The position numbers and the translations under genes were made by a program. The notes beneath the pieces were generated by a model, which was not told the DNA's origin, did no database searches, and was given only the letters and a program-made list of their open reading frames with translations. From Candidatus Marsarchaeota G2 archaeon ECH_B_1 (GTDB lineage: Archaea > Thermoproteota > Thermoprotei_A > Marsarchaeales > Marsarchaeaceae): a DNA stretch of 55,373 bases. This document shows positions 24,903-34,759 of the stretch, in pieces (position 1 is the stretch's first letter; each line of letters begins with the position of its first letter). The stretch spans positions 1 to 55,373 of the forward strand of contig NEXG01000007.1 in assembly GCA_003019535.1 (NCBI GenBank), written 5' to 3'.

Positions 24903-25727
24903 TTATGGGTTCAACCTGTAGCCGAGTTGCTCCAGGACAGCCTTCATTTTAAGCGCGTCATCCTCAAGGTATGGGCTCTCACATATCAGCGTGATATCAA
25001 CCCCTCTCTTTATAATGGCTTCAGCGAGCGGCCTAAACGGTGGGGCTTCCACATCCACCGTGTCGTGCACATCAACATAGAACCCACCCCTCTTCTTTAA
25101 TCCTTCAAAGTGTGAGTTCACATGTGTGATACCCGCTTGTTTGAGTTTCTCGAGGACCGAGGAATAATCGATTTGGCCACCGTTCCTCGCAAACAGGTGT
25201 GCCCAGTCAATATAGGGCTTCACAATATCCACATCCCTGCTTAGCTCTATTAGCTCCTCGAGTGTACCGAATTGGGTGCTCTTCGCCATTGTCTCCCCAC
25301 CGAGCATAACCCCCTTCACCCCCATACTTCCGAGCCTATCCCGAACATCGAGAAGGGAGTCACGTATCCTAGTGTACGCCTCCTGCACGCCGAGCTTACC
25401 GTAGTAGCCCAAGTGTATCGCAACAGCGTCTGCGCCAAGAAGGTAGGCCCTATGGGCGGAGTCGATTATCCTCTGCTTTGAAGCTTCAATCTTCTCTGGC
25501 TCGTCAGAGGAGAGATTGATGAAATACGGTGCATGCACGGAAAGCCTTACACCAAGCCTCCTAGCCTCCTTCCCAACCTCTTCAGCCTGTTTCGGAGGCA
25601 TGCGCACACCCCTCACAAACTCGACCTCCATAGCATTAAGCCCAACACGCTTCAGGAAGCTCAACGCCTCAAGCGTGGACCCACCCTTCACAGCGTTGGG
25701 TATACCCGCTGTCCCAAGAAATATCAT
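24903..25727 (-). CDS. Endonuclease IV-like TIM-barrel protein
   Basis: 274 aa from the ATG at 25727 (a GTG two codons earlier is possible). Metal ligands of the AP endonuclease 2 fold are recognisable: VHAPYF, AIHLGYYG, GGETMAKSTQFG, DWAHLFAR, THVNSHFEG and ICESPYL. This is the archaeal endonuclease IV/xylose-isomerase-like group, which would cleave at abasic sites in DNA repair; some relatives are sugar isomerases. The ligand set H, H, E, D/H, H, E supports a three-metal site and so favours the endonuclease. Confidence 0.8.
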   Translation of the reverse strand: MIFLGTAGIPNAVKGGSTLEALSFLKRVGLNAMEVEFVRGVRMPPKQAEEVGKEARRLGVRLSVHAPYFINLSSDEPEKIEASKQRIIDSAHRAYLLGADAVAIHLGYYGKLGVQEAYTRIRDSLLDVRDRLGSMGVKGVMLGGETMAKSTQFGTLEELIELSRDVDIVKPYIDWAHLFARNGGQIDYSSVLEKLKQAGITHVNSHFEGLKKRGGFYVDVHDTVDVEAPPFRPLAEAIIKRGVDITLICESPYLEDDALKMKAVLEQLGYRLNP

Positions 25728-25794
25728 GGACACTCAACCCCACTAGGCCTATTCTCCCAGGTAGAAAAACCTTCGCATCCAAGGAACGCGGACA

Positions 25795-26346
25795 CTAGGC
25801 TCGCCGAACCTTTAACGACCTCCTAACCGCGGTGTTCAACAAGAGTGCCAGTGTGAGTGAGTATGCTGCGACAACCGCGTTGAACACGCCGTAAAGCCAG
25901 AGCGTAGCATCGAGCACGTGTACCGGGATGGAGAAGCCCACGGGGGGTGGGTAGCGTAGAAGAGACCAGTTAACAAGACTCATACCAGCAACCCTAAAGG
26001 CAACACCCGTGGCCACACCCAGTTTACTCCACCCTGCGGAAAGGCGCTCAGCGAACATGTAGCCCAGCATGGTGAGCAAAACCGCGATGAGGTTGTACAC
26101 TGGCCCAAGCAGCAGATAACTCTCCGTGCTCATAATAACTAGGAACACTATCGCTTCAACTCCAAGAGCCGTCCTAAAATCATAAAAGAGCAAGGCAAAA
26201 TAGACAGGAACCTCCCATAGTTCTAGCGCCAGAAAGGGTAGGGGTGGGAAGGGTATCTTTGGCTGGAGGCTTAGTAAATACGCAACGGGTGCGAGCACCG
26301 CCATCACAGCTATTCTCCTACTCTGCGTGATCCTTCTACTACTCAT
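25795..26346 (-). CDS. ECF transporter S component-like membrane protein
   Basis: 183 aa from the ATG at 26346; a TTG at 26364 is also in frame. Six hydrophobic helices; the first loop reads PKIPFPPLPFLALELWEVPVYF, the pattern typical of RibU/riboflavin-type S components (IPFP..PFLKFDxSEIP). It would bind a vitamin or its precursor and use an energising module (EcfT plus ATPases) encoded elsewhere. Basic ends (SSRRITQSRR; RRSLKVRRA) flank the membrane domain. Substrate not determined. Confidence 0.65.
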   Translation of the reverse strand: MSSRRITQSRRIAVMAVLAPVAYLLSLQPKIPFPPLPFLALELWEVPVYFALLFYDFRTALGVEAIVFLVIMSTESYLLLGPVYNLIAVLLTMLGYMFAERLSAGWSKLGVATGVAFRVAGMSLVNWSLLRYPPPVGFSIPVHVLDATLWLYGVFNAVVAAYSLTLALLLNTAVRRSLKVRRA

Positions 26347-26780
26347 CTCTGACGCACCGCACAAGTTTGAGAAGCCAATATTAATTTTACGCTCAGCGGG
26401 TTCAGGGTTGAGGTAGTAAAAGCGAACAGCACAACCAAAGAAGCTATTTAACCCGGCACAACATACACTTTACACAAATACACATCCAATGTTAAAGTGT
26501 TTAGCCAAATGTGTTCACCTCCACGTAGAACAACTGCGTAGAATAATCGGGACCAAGTTGAAACACTAGCGAAGCATCACTAGGGCGCTCACACGCCTAA
26601 ATACGCGCCCTCTAAAATAAACTCTCGGTTGTGATTCATTCCGCTCCCAAGCCAGTTCGAAATCTGCGTCTATCCGAGTGAAGAGTTATTGGTGAACTAT
26701 GTAGTGCTTGGTTTACGCTTCTAGATACTGGGATCGGGTTTGCACGTTGGTTGTTCTGGTGCACCACGCCTTGTTTGGAG
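26347..26780. other. Non-coding gap between ECF S component and MMPL gene
   Basis: The left end holds the ECF gene promoter (AT-rich, about 26378-26392). ACACTTTA and TAAAGTGT near 26467-26502 form an 8-bp inverted repeat. No gene could be supported in the remaining 250 bp; two plus-strand frames near 26708 overlap the MMPL 3-prime end and look like shadows. Confidence 0.4.
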
Positions 26781-29700
26781 TCATTTGTCTTCGCTTATTG
26801 GCTCCTTTCGTGGGTCGGAGGGCCACCAGTTTAGCTTCTTTGCTAGAATCATTATTGAGGGAACGTATATTAACCACACCACGAAGGTGTCTAGGAGTAT
26901 ACCTATCGCGAGGCTTAGACCTATCTGCTGAACCAGTTGTATCCTTGTAAGGACGAGGCCGAAGAACACGGAGGAGAGTATGAGACCTAGGGTGGTCACG
27001 ACGCCTGCTGTGGTCTCCGACGTGCGTATTATTGCCTCCTCATCCGTGAGGCCCTTCCGCGCCTCCTCTCGTACACGCGTCATCATGAATATGTCGTAAT
27101 CCACACCCACACCCAGCATGGTTGTAAATAGGAAGAGTGGGGCGAACACGAACACCGATGTGCCACCGATCTTGTAGAATATTATCCACCCAAGTAGTAG
27201 GGTCCAAGCTATGCTACTCAGTATGGTGGCTATCAGTCTGAGTGGTGTGAAGGCAGACCTAAGCTGGAGGAGGAGCACAACGTATATCGCTGAGACCAGG
27301 AGCACCACTATTTTTGGTAGAACACTGAAAACATAGCTCAGTATTGCTTCGGAGTCCAGTGAGCTTCCCCCAACATACACGGTGTACCCTTCGGGGGCGG
27401 CGGCGTGGACCATGTGCCGGAGGTTGACTGCATCGGCGAGCGCGGTGTCGCCGAATGGGTCACCTGAGAATACCACTTCAAAGTATACACTAGAGTTATC
27501 GGTTGACACGTAGCTGAGCATCGCCGATGCGTACTCGGACCTCACATCTGGCTTATAGGAATCGAGTTGAGCGTACGGTATACTGTAGTTGTAGGGTGTG
27601 AGTGGGCCGTACACCGCTATCACACCCTTCGCCTCCCGTATTGTTTGGGTTAAATTAGCCAGCACATTGAGCTCGGTGGCGTTAAACAAGTTCCCACCGG
27701 CGCTGAGCTTTGAGGGTAGCTCTACCACTACGTAGGTGGGTACAAGCGTGCTGCCCCCATAGTTGTGGGATATCTGATCTAGCCCCGTCTTCCCCGGTCC
27801 AGCGGGGGTTAGAGCTAGGAAGTTGATGTTCACGGGGAGGGTTGAGGCTATAACAGCCGCCACAACTGTTAGGGCTAATAGTACAACTAGCACCGTGCGG
27901 GGTCTACGCATGGCGCGCCTGGTGACCTTGGAGAGTATCGATGGTTTAAACTCAAAGTTTCTCTTAGGCCAGAAAACCCTTTTTCCGAGCAGTGCGAGGA
28001 GAGGTGGGAGGAAGCTGAGGGCTGCTGCCAGGATGGATACCACTATTAGGGCGTTTGCGGCTCCAACATCACTGAATAGGGGTATGTGAGCTGCCGAGAG
28101 CACAATGTAGGAGAGGATAACCGTGAGGCCGCTTGTGAAAACCGCCTCACCAGCCCACCTAGTGGACTTGGCGAGCGCCTCCTTCTCACCCCTACGTAGC
28201 TCCTGCCTATACCTGTTGAGTATCAGCACGGAGTAGTCAGTTACAAGTCCGAGTGAGAGTATGAGTATTATAATCGGGCTTATGTAGCTTAGGGTTGTGT
28301 GCTCATAGTAGCCCAAGTAGAGGTGTATCAACCCGAAGCCAGCCGCGGCGCCCACCCCGAACACAAGTATGGGTATTAGGGCTGCCACGGGTGACGCGAA
28401 GAATACCCCTGTAATGATTATTGCGGCCGCAAACCCGAAGGGTAGAGCGTAGAGCTGGCTTTCACCCACTATTTTTTGAAGACCGTTGCTGATTATCTGT
28501 GATGATGTATAGTACACCTCGAAATCCGTGGTGTTAAAAGATGAAGCTATGTGCTCGAACACATCTAGCGCGCTATCAGTGGGTGGGCTTCTGAATTCCA
28601 CCGTTACAATCGTGGTGTTAAGACTGGGGGTCACAAGCTCGTAGAGCAACCCCTTAGTGGGGCTCACCGGCAGATCAGTGAGGTACTCCCCCTCCATCAT
28701 GCTTTTCGCAATATACGCGTAGTCCGAGTTATTCAGTAGGAGGGTGATGGTCGAGTTCACACCAGCCAAGTTATATGTTAGGAAGGGTTGATTCGAGAGG
28801 CGTTGGGCAACGAGCCTGTAGGTGTAGCTGGCGCTCAGCGAGTCGAGTTGTGATACGCCTAGCGGTTCACCGCTACCATAAACCCCCTCTAAGAAGGACT
28901 GCAATGAGAGATCATAGTTGCTGGTTATGTTGGCGGCTAGACTCTGATTGTTCCTTTCCAAGTAGTCAGAGAATAGCATCACTGTAAGCCCTCTCAGTGC
29001 CTGGGGGGCGGGGGGGTAGCCGATTGATGCCACTTCTTCAAAGTATTGGGTTGGGGTCACGCCGAAGCTCTTCGTTATGTTGGCCCCCAAACTTGGGGGG
29101 AGGCTCTCAATGGTCACGTTGAGCGCTAGGCTCAACGAGGACGTTGGGCTCGGTTTTGCCCCAAGCGAATATGTCTCCTCTAAGAAGCGTGTAACATTCA
29201 AACCCTTCAGAGGCAACGTGCTCACCTTAGTTGTGAAGAGACCTATAACGTAGTCCTCAATGCTCGAGTTGGTGGCGGGGTAACCTAAGCTCACAATGGC
29301 TCTAACGAACAGCGTGGGAGTAGTGTTGAATTGTTGTTCAAGCGTGTGTGCGAAGGTTAGGGGGATAACCCTTGAAATGATGAGTACGGTGTAGTTATCC
29401 AGTAGGCTCTGATTCGGCGGGTAGCCAAGCGCGTACGCATATGAAAGGAACTGTTCGAGTGTTATGTTGAGGTGGGATTCAATGTTTTGGGCCACTGTTG
29501 GCTCCGTCTTGTTGACTTCATCTGCAAAATGGTTCAAAACGAAGCCCTTGACACCCTCCTGTTCGACCCCGTAGAAAGCCTGTCTCACGAATGAAGCCTC
29601 CTCAGGGCTCAAACCCTGCGTCGCATAGTATAGCGCAAGCCCGTCCACCTGCTGCACGCTGGGGTGCTGACCCAAGTCAAAGCAGGCCACAACGAATGAA

Positions 29701-30863
29701 GCCTCCTCAGGGCTCAAACCCTGCGTCGCATAAACCAATGTGAACTCATCCACCAAGCTAGGAGACTGGAAATCTGTCACGTTAAAGTAGGATGCCAAGA
29801 ATTCTAGGAAGGAGGCCTGCTGGCCGCTCAGACCCGAAGCTACTACAAACTGTGGGATGGTGAGGCCCACAGCCTTATCCGCATAAGTGTAAACAGATGC
29901 CGCTACGGAGCTCGTCGACTCGCTCTGAGTAATATTCCACCACGAGTAGTAAAATAATCTATAGTATGCCTCGGCCTCCGGGTTCCCTGCAAAGTTGTTT
30001 TCGAGCGCAAACACCGTTTGATTCGAAGCCTGATCAACGTACGCGGTGGACTGCGTGAAGTTGGAGGCCGAAGCAGTCCTCAGCCAGATATCCGAGTAGA
30101 GGAGAGGTATACCGTAGATGAGTTGCAGGCTCAGGTTTACCTGTGACCTTAAAGCATAAAGCTGGCGGTTGGTCATACTTATTTTCTGCACCAAAGCATC
30201 CACTTGGTTAACCACACTCACAACTTCGCTTTGCAGGCTGTAGAGGTCCGCGTTAATCTGTGTGAGGTTTTCTTTAAGGGTGTGCGAGCGCGAGCTCAGA
30301 TTAGCCACCGCGTAGGAGAGATTCCACATCGAAGATGCGAGTGTGGATATGTTAAGCGCTAAATTGTGTAGCGCCCTACTCTGCGCTGTAATATTATTAG
30401 CTAGGGAGTGCAGGGCATTAGATGTGGAGTTAACCGCCCGCTCAGTGCTCTGAAGCGCCTGAGCTGTGCCATCAATAAAGTTGAGGAGAAGCTTGTACTC
30501 CAAACTGTAGATTGAGGTGGTTGCGTTTAGCCCACCACCCCCAAGATGGGAAAATAGTGTTAAGTTGAGTTGAGTGAACTCCTGGTAGAAGCGTGGTGAA
30601 AGAACATTCCTCCCCTCAAGCACTAGGTATGCGGTTGTGTTTGATGACTGATATCCCCTGAACTCTGTCTGTATAAGATTCTGCGCAGTCTGGGATTCTT
30701 TATCGGATGATGGCACACTAATTGAATACGAAATTATGTGTGAAAGGGTGACAGCGTAGGGGGAGAGTAACACCAAGACTAGTACCCAAACGATGAGAAG
30801 ATACTTGCCCTTCGAGGACATAAAACGTGAGTATGAGTCGAATAGGCCCTCTAGGGAAACCAC
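26781..30863 (-). CDS. Giant MMPL/RND-family transporter
   Basis: 1360 aa from a GTG. One helix near the N-terminus (LLIVWVLVLVLLSPYAV), then a very large extracytoplasmic domain of about 740 residues, then five to six helices (FAAAIIITGVFFASPVAALIP; SLGLVTDYSVLILNRYR), a second smaller loop (about 1010-1170) and a second helix bundle (GVGVDYDIFMMTRVREEARKG). VTDYSVLILNRYRQE and GVDYDIFMMTRVREE are the paired MMPL motifs with membrane Asp residues for proton coupling. The first ectodomain starts with coiled coil (SLANNITAQSRALHNLALNIS) and continues with degenerate helical repeats around xLGYPPxxxxLxxY (about 470-720). Dense N-x-S/T sequons suggest heavy glycosylation. Likely exports lipids or surface material. 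Confidence 0.82.
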   Translation of the reverse strand: MVSLEGLFDSYSRFMSSKGKYLLIVWVLVLVLLSPYAVTLSHIISYSISVPSSDKESQTAQNLIQTEFRGYQSSNTTAYLVLEGRNVLSPRFYQEFTQLNLTLFSHLGGGGLNATTSIYSLEYKLLLNFIDGTAQALQSTERAVNSTSNALHSLANNITAQSRALHNLALNISTLASSMWNLSYAVANLSSRSHTLKENLTQINADLYSLQSEVVSVVNQVDALVQKISMTNRQLYALRSQVNLSLQLIYGIPLLYSDIWLRTASASNFTQSTAYVDQASNQTVFALENNFAGNPEAEAYYRLFYYSWWNITQSESTSSVAASVYTYADKAVGLTIPQFVVASGLSGQQASFLEFLASYFNVTDFQSPSLVDEFTLVYATQGLSPEEASFVVACFDLGQHPSVQQVDGLALYYATQGLSPEEASFVRQAFYGVEQEGVKGFVLNHFADEVNKTEPTVAQNIESHLNITLEQFLSYAYALGYPPNQSLLDNYTVLIISRVIPLTFAHTLEQQFNTTPTLFVRAIVSLGYPATNSSIEDYVIGLFTTKVSTLPLKGLNVTRFLEETYSLGAKPSPTSSLSLALNVTIESLPPSLGANITKSFGVTPTQYFEEVASIGYPPAPQALRGLTVMLFSDYLERNNQSLAANITSNYDLSLQSFLEGVYGSGEPLGVSQLDSLSASYTYRLVAQRLSNQPFLTYNLAGVNSTITLLLNNSDYAYIAKSMMEGEYLTDLPVSPTKGLLYELVTPSLNTTIVTVEFRSPPTDSALDVFEHIASSFNTTDFEVYYTSSQIISNGLQKIVGESQLYALPFGFAAAIIITGVFFASPVAALIPILVFGVGAAAGFGLIHLYLGYYEHTTLSYISPIIILILSLGLVTDYSVLILNRYRQELRRGEKEALAKSTRWAGEAVFTSGLTVILSYIVLSAAHIPLFSDVGAANALIVVSILAAALSFLPPLLALLGKRVFWPKRNFEFKPSILSKVTRRAMRRPRTVLVVLLALTVVAAVIASTLPVNINFLALTPAGPGKTGLDQISHNYGGSTLVPTYVVVELPSKLSAGGNLFNATELNVLANLTQTIREAKGVIAVYGPLTPYNYSIPYAQLDSYKPDVRSEYASAMLSYVSTDNSSVYFEVVFSGDPFGDTALADAVNLRHMVHAAAPEGYTVYVGGSSLDSEAILSYVFSVLPKIVVLLVSAIYVVLLLQLRSAFTPLRLIATILSSIAWTLLLGWIIFYKIGGTSVFVFAPLFLFTTMLGVGVDYDIFMMTRVREEARKGLTDEEAIIRTSETTAGVVTTLGLILSSVFFGLVLTRIQLVQQIGLSLAIGILLDTFVVWLIYVPSIMILAKKLNWWPSDPRKEPISEDK
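29587..29732 (-). repeat. 41-bp exact direct repeat in the MMPL ectodomain
   Basis: Positions 29587-29627 and 29692-29732 are identical over 41 bp and start 105 bp (35 codons) apart, so residues about 377-390 and 412-425 both read YATQGLSPEEASFV. The identity at DNA level points to a recent in-frame duplication or conversion inside an older, diverged repeat region. Confidence 0.9.
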
Positions 30864-30957
30864 GTTAAAGACTCGTGCTGGAAACCAAATAAGAGTTACG
30901 TCAAGAAGCTAGAACGCCGGTGGCTTACGGTTTGGGTTGCGCGTTTGTTTTAGTAGC

Positions 30958-31248
30958 CTAATGCAGGATTATGAAGTCATTGTAGACATCGTTCTTAGCC
31001 TCCTCCTTTACGGTCATCGAAGTTACACGTATCGGTGGCCCCGCGGAGCGCAGTCTGTTCATTAGTGATTCAACCTTCTCTCCGGGGCCGACTGCTATAA
31101 TCTCAACGCTCCCATCTTCCAAATTCTTTACGTAGCCTCTGAGCCCTAGCTCTCGCGCTATACTTCTAACATAGGCACGGAAACCCACTCCCTGAACTGT
31201 GCCGAAGACCTGTATCCTAAACACACGGCCAGTTTGGTGCGCACACAT
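30958..31248 (-). CDS. acyP: Acylphosphatase
   Basis: 96 aa. Small ferredoxin-like fold enzyme hydrolysing carboxyl-phosphate bonds. FGTVQGVGFRAYVR contains the phosphate-binding loop and catalytic Arg, and GLRGYVKNLEDGSVEI has the catalytic Asn. Length matches the family (90-100 aa) with a slightly long N-terminus (CAHQTGRV). Same strand as and 94 bp upstream of the MMPL gene; co-transcription is possible. Confidence 0.93.
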   Translation of the reverse strand: MCAHQTGRVFRIQVFGTVQGVGFRAYVRSIARELGLRGYVKNLEDGSVEIIAVGPGEKVESLMNRLRSAGPPIRVTSMTVKEEAKNDVYNDFIILH

Positions 31249-31494
31249 CGCAGAAGTATATCAACACTATGATTATTAACTTGTCGTAAGCAAGAGGCTT
31301 ACATCACACGACTGGCAAAGCTAGTTTTACCAGCCACACAACATGGAGACATAACAGTAAATTAGTAGTCTAAGCTAATCGTTCATAATATCCACTCAAG
31401 ATGGTACTAGCGGGTAGCCCTAAGAGACTGTCTATCGCAATCTCAGCATTCACTACACTTATTTATACTCACGGATTGCAGTGTTTGAGGCAGG

Positions 31495-32406
31495 ATGATC
31501 TCGATAATTGGGAGCGGTAAAATAGGTGCAAACGTCGCTGTGCACCTAGCCTTGAGGGGGCTGGATGACCTGACACTCGTGGATGTAGTGCAAGGGTTAC
31601 CGCAGGGGGAGGCTATGGACATCCAGCACATGATCTCCGCGTATGGGATAGACATCGAGGTTCGGGGAAGCAATGATTATAAGGACATTGAGGGTTCAGA
31701 CCTCGTGCTCGTAGCAGCCGGCTTCGGCAGAAAGCCTGGGCAGACTAGGCTCGACCTTATGAATTCGAACGCTGGGATAATAAGGGATGTGTCACTCCAA
31801 ATAAAGAAGTATGCTCCAGAGTGCACCCTAGTTATGATAACCAACCCGTTGGATGTCATGACCTACGTTGCACACAAGCTCACCGGGTTCGAGAGACACA
31901 GGGTGCTTGGCATGAGCGGCACCCTAGATGGAGCACGCCTGAGGTATTTCGTAGCCAAGGAGCTTGGAGTAGCCACTTCATCTGTTACACCCATGATAAT
32001 AGGTGAGCACGGCGAGAACATGCTGCCACTCGCTGAGTACACAACGGTGGGGGGCATACCGGTTTCACACCTGCTCACATGGGATAAATTCGCCCAAGTG
32101 ATCAGTAGTGTTAGGGGTGTTGCCGCCGAAGTCATAGCTAGGAAGGGTGCCACCATACACGGGCCAGCTGCAGCGGTTACAACACTCGTCGAAGCCATCG
32201 TGAAGGACAAGCACGCCTTGATTAACGCCTCAGTACCACTCGATGGTGAATACGGCTACACGGATGTTGTGATGGATATGCCAGTCATCGTGGGCTCTAA
32301 GGGGTGGGAGAGAATAGTCGAGCTGAAGCTCACAGAGAGTGAGAAAGCCGAGCTCAAAAAGAGTTACGATACCCTGAGGGGTGCCATCGCCCAACTCAAA
32401 CTATAG
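31495..32406 (+). CDS. mdh: Malate dehydrogenase (LDH-like type)
   Basis: 303 aa. Interconverts malate and oxaloacetate with NAD(P). IIGSGKIGANVA is the Rossmann glycine motif, GRKPGQTRLDL carries the Arg at the specificity position that marks malate rather than lactate dehydrogenase (Gln there in LDH), TNPLDVMTYVA binds substrate, and IGEHGENM has the catalytic His. A TATA box (TTATTTATAC, about 31458) and a GAGGCAGG motif precede the ATG. With malic enzyme at 36.3 kb it supports a C4-acid node. Confidence 0.94.
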   Translation: MISIIGSGKIGANVAVHLALRGLDDLTLVDVVQGLPQGEAMDIQHMISAYGIDIEVRGSNDYKDIEGSDLVLVAAGFGRKPGQTRLDLMNSNAGIIRDVSLQIKKYAPECTLVMITNPLDVMTYVAHKLTGFERHRVLGMSGTLDGARLRYFVAKELGVATSSVTPMIIGEHGENMLPLAEYTTVGGIPVSHLLTWDKFAQVISSVRGVAAEVIARKGATIHGPAAAVTTLVEAIVKDKHALINASVPLDGEYGYTDVVMDMPVIVGSKGWERIVELKLTESEKAELKKSYDTLRGAIAQLKL

Positions 32407-32408
32407 GC

Positions 32409-33515
32409 TTAGGCCTTAGCGGCCTGCTTTACACACTCCACTATCCTCTCTATTTTATCCTGGCTCAGCAATGGGTGGACTGGTAGACTCACAACCGTGT
32501 CAGCCGCCCTCTCACTGTTGGGGCACAGCCCCTTCTTGTAGCCGTACTTCTCCACGTAGTAGGGCTGCAGATAAACTGGGCGTGGATAGTGCACGGAGGC
32601 CTCGACACCGAGTCTTCTCAGCCTCTCGATGAATCGGTCGCGTGGTCCTATCTTAGACTCCTCAACCCTGATTGTGTACTGATGGTACACGTGTCGACCC
32701 CAACCCTTCTCCACGGGTGTAATCACACCGTCAACCCTAGCCAAACCCTCGTTTAACATCCTCGCGTTCTCCCTACGCCTACGTATAAACTCCTCCAGCC
32801 TAGCCAGCTGGGGTAGACCTATCGCCGCCTGTATCTCGGTCATCCTATAGTTGAGGCCGATACCCACATGGTTGTACCTAGAGCTCTGGCCGTGGTTCCG
32901 CAGGAGCCTAAGCCTCTCAGCGAAGCCCTCATCCTGAGTGGCGACGAATCCCCCTTCAGCCGTGTGGAGGTTCTTGGTGGCATAGGTGCTAAAGCACCCA
33001 GCTAAACCGAATGAGCCAACCATCTTAGAGCCATAGGTTGATCCAATAGCCTGAGCAGCATCCTCTACAACCGCAAGCCCCCTTCGGCGGGCTATGGAGA
33101 TAACACCATCCATAGGCGCACTCTGACCGTAGAGGTGGACTGGTTCGACCGCCACACATTCATCGTCAACCACTCCATCTATACTAGCGGGGTCAACGTT
33201 ATAGGTATCTAGGTCGATATCCGCGAAAACCGGTTGCCCACCTGCTAGTATCACTGTGTTCGCGCTCGCAGCGAACGTGAACGCAGAGACTATCACCTTC
33301 TTGTTCTTTACGCCTAGAGCTTCAAACGCCACGTGTAGAGCCGCTGTGCCACTATTGACGCACACAACGTGTTTTACACCCAAGTAATCCGCGAGCCTCC
33401 CCTCGAACTCCTCAACCAATCTGCCCGAAACGAGTGACCCACTCCTCAAAACACTGGTCACTCCCTGCACGATTTCGTCGTCAATATACGGGTCAGCTAT
33501 TTTGATGTTTTCCAA
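32409..33515 (-). CDS. DegT/DnrJ/EryC1/StrS sugar aminotransferase
   Basis: 368 aa, TTG start. PLP-dependent type I fold: VNSGTAALHVAFEALG, SAFTFAASANTV, DLDTYNVDP, VEDAAQAIGSTY (PLP-ring Asp), FSTYATKNLHTAEGG with the Schiff-base Lys, and NYRMTEIQAAIGLPQL. The family transaminates keto-sugars for surface polysaccharides and N-glycans (PglE/ArnB/DegT). Its partner dehydratase is not nearby. Convergent with mdh, only 2 bp between stops. Confidence 0.9.
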   Translation of the reverse strand: MENIKIADPYIDDEIVQGVTSVLRSGSLVSGRLVEEFEGRLADYLGVKHVVCVNSGTAALHVAFEALGVKNKKVIVSAFTFAASANTVILAGGQPVFADIDLDTYNVDPASIDGVVDDECVAVEPVHLYGQSAPMDGVISIARRRGLAVVEDAAQAIGSTYGSKMVGSFGLAGCFSTYATKNLHTAEGGFVATQDEGFAERLRLLRNHGQSSRYNHVGIGLNYRMTEIQAAIGLPQLARLEEFIRRRRENARMLNEGLARVDGVITPVEKGWGRHVYHQYTIRVEESKIGPRDRFIERLRRLGVEASVHYPRPVYLQPYYVEKYGYKKGLCPNSERAADTVVSLPVHPLLSQDKIERIVECVKQAAKA

Positions 33516-33697
33516 CTCGCAAAGGAAAGTACACCCAATACTTTAAGTGTTCCTCCAACAACGAAACTACACGTCTTAAACGCGAAGCAGCTCTTAATGC
33601 AACCCACTTTGGGAAACATGGATGAGTTAATTAGTGGGTGACGGTTCAACCCGACATGGCTAGGTACCGCCAACAAATCTTCAACCGTCTTCCAGCT

Positions 33698-34759
33698 TCA
33701 TGACTCCCTTATCCTCTTGAGTATCGAAAGAGCTTCGGAGCAAAGGTTCCTCCAACCCTCGGGATTAAAAGACTTATTGGCCGGTAAGAACCCGTTTAGC
33801 TCTTCAAAGTATTTTCCCCCTGAAATCCTTGCAAGAGCCGACGCGGTCATGTCGAGCATCGCATTCATGGGTTCCACCAACATGGGTTTGAGGGCGCGTT
33901 TAACACTAGAAGGGCTCACCTGCCTTGCTCCCAACACGAAATCATAGACATCAACGGCTGACACACGCGGTCTACCATTCTTGACCGCGTGGTGTGTTGC
34001 GAGTGGGGTTGCCCTGATCACACCCTCATTTATACTCGACTGATAAATCATGTTGAGCTTAGAAGCCAAGAAGTATTCGAGGGAGGGAACACTTATTTCA
34101 AGGGGCTCATAGCCAAGCGACCGAGCCGCATCATTAATGTACTCCGTGTTCACCAAGGTTGAGTTGTACAGCAGTCTTTGACTAACATCCTTCTGGGGGA
34201 ATGCTGTTTGCCTAACATCGAGGAATATGGGAGACACCTTGAGGTCAGATAGGCTTCGGTCGCCGTCCAAGTAGGCTAGCTTCGATGCGCCTGACGGCAG
34301 AACTCTACACGACCTCTTAAGAGTCATGTACCCGCCGTTCACAAGCGCCACAAATCTCAGCCTGCCTTCAACGGTGTTCTTGACGGATTCAAACAACCCA
34401 AGCTTTATACTCACACCGTTAAGCTCGAGGTCACCGATCAATCCCTCTTTCTCAAACTCGGTGTTAATCATCTCGCAAACCCTCAAAGGCTCCTCTATAC
34501 CCCTTCTACCACCATCTTTACCCTTCCTTGTATCTTCTAGAGGGGTGTTGACCACAACATCCACTCCGCCCACCATTCTCCTATTGGAGGCATTGAAATA
34601 GGTGTTCATAGCAAGCGAGCCAGTGAAGAAGTTATAACCCTCCCCAAAAACCCGTAGAGCTACGCGCGCAAGCTTATAAGTATATATCTGGTATTCAAAC
34701 TGTTCCTTGGACCATTGGTTAGTAGACGGCTCCCCTAGACCGCCCCCCACGTAGCCCAT
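33698..34759 (-). CDS. Putative AbiEii-like nucleotidyltransferase-fold protein
   Basis: 353 aa. FFTGSLAMNTYF (about 43-54) followed 11 residues later by GGVDVVVNTP resembles the nucleotidyltransferase G-G/S..D-x-D pattern of AbiEii/AbiGii and DUF1814 proteins (lkGGtALxl..R.S.DiDl). Further on PSLEYFLASKLNMIYQ and RVSAVDVYDFVLGAR resemble their helical part (xxLLA.Kl.al..R.kDlyDl). Only one clear acidic pair (V-D-V) is seen, so activity is uncertain. There is no partner antitoxin such as AbiEi on either side. It could instead be a non-toxin member or an unrelated protein. Confidence 0.4.
   Translation of the reverse strand: MGYVGGGLGEPSTNQWSKEQFEYQIYTYKLARVALRVFGEGYNFFTGSLAMNTYFNASNRRMVGGVDVVVNTPLEDTRKGKDGGRRGIEEPLRVCEMINTEFEKEGLIGDLELNGVSIKLGLFESVKNTVEGRLRFVALVNGGYMTLKRSCRVLPSGASKLAYLDGDRSLSDLKVSPIFLDVRQTAFPQKDVSQRLLYNSTLVNTEYINDAARSLGYEPLEISVPSLEYFLASKLNMIYQSSINEGVIRATPLATHHAVKNGRPRVSAVDVYDFVLGARQVSPSSVKRALKPMLVEPMNAMLDMTASALARISGGKYFEELNGFLPANKSFNPEGWRNLCSEALSILKRIRES

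Noticed and set aside
26640-26670. TTCGAAA motif that could be a tRNA T loop
   Set aside because: T-stem bases do not pair and no other arms can be drawn.
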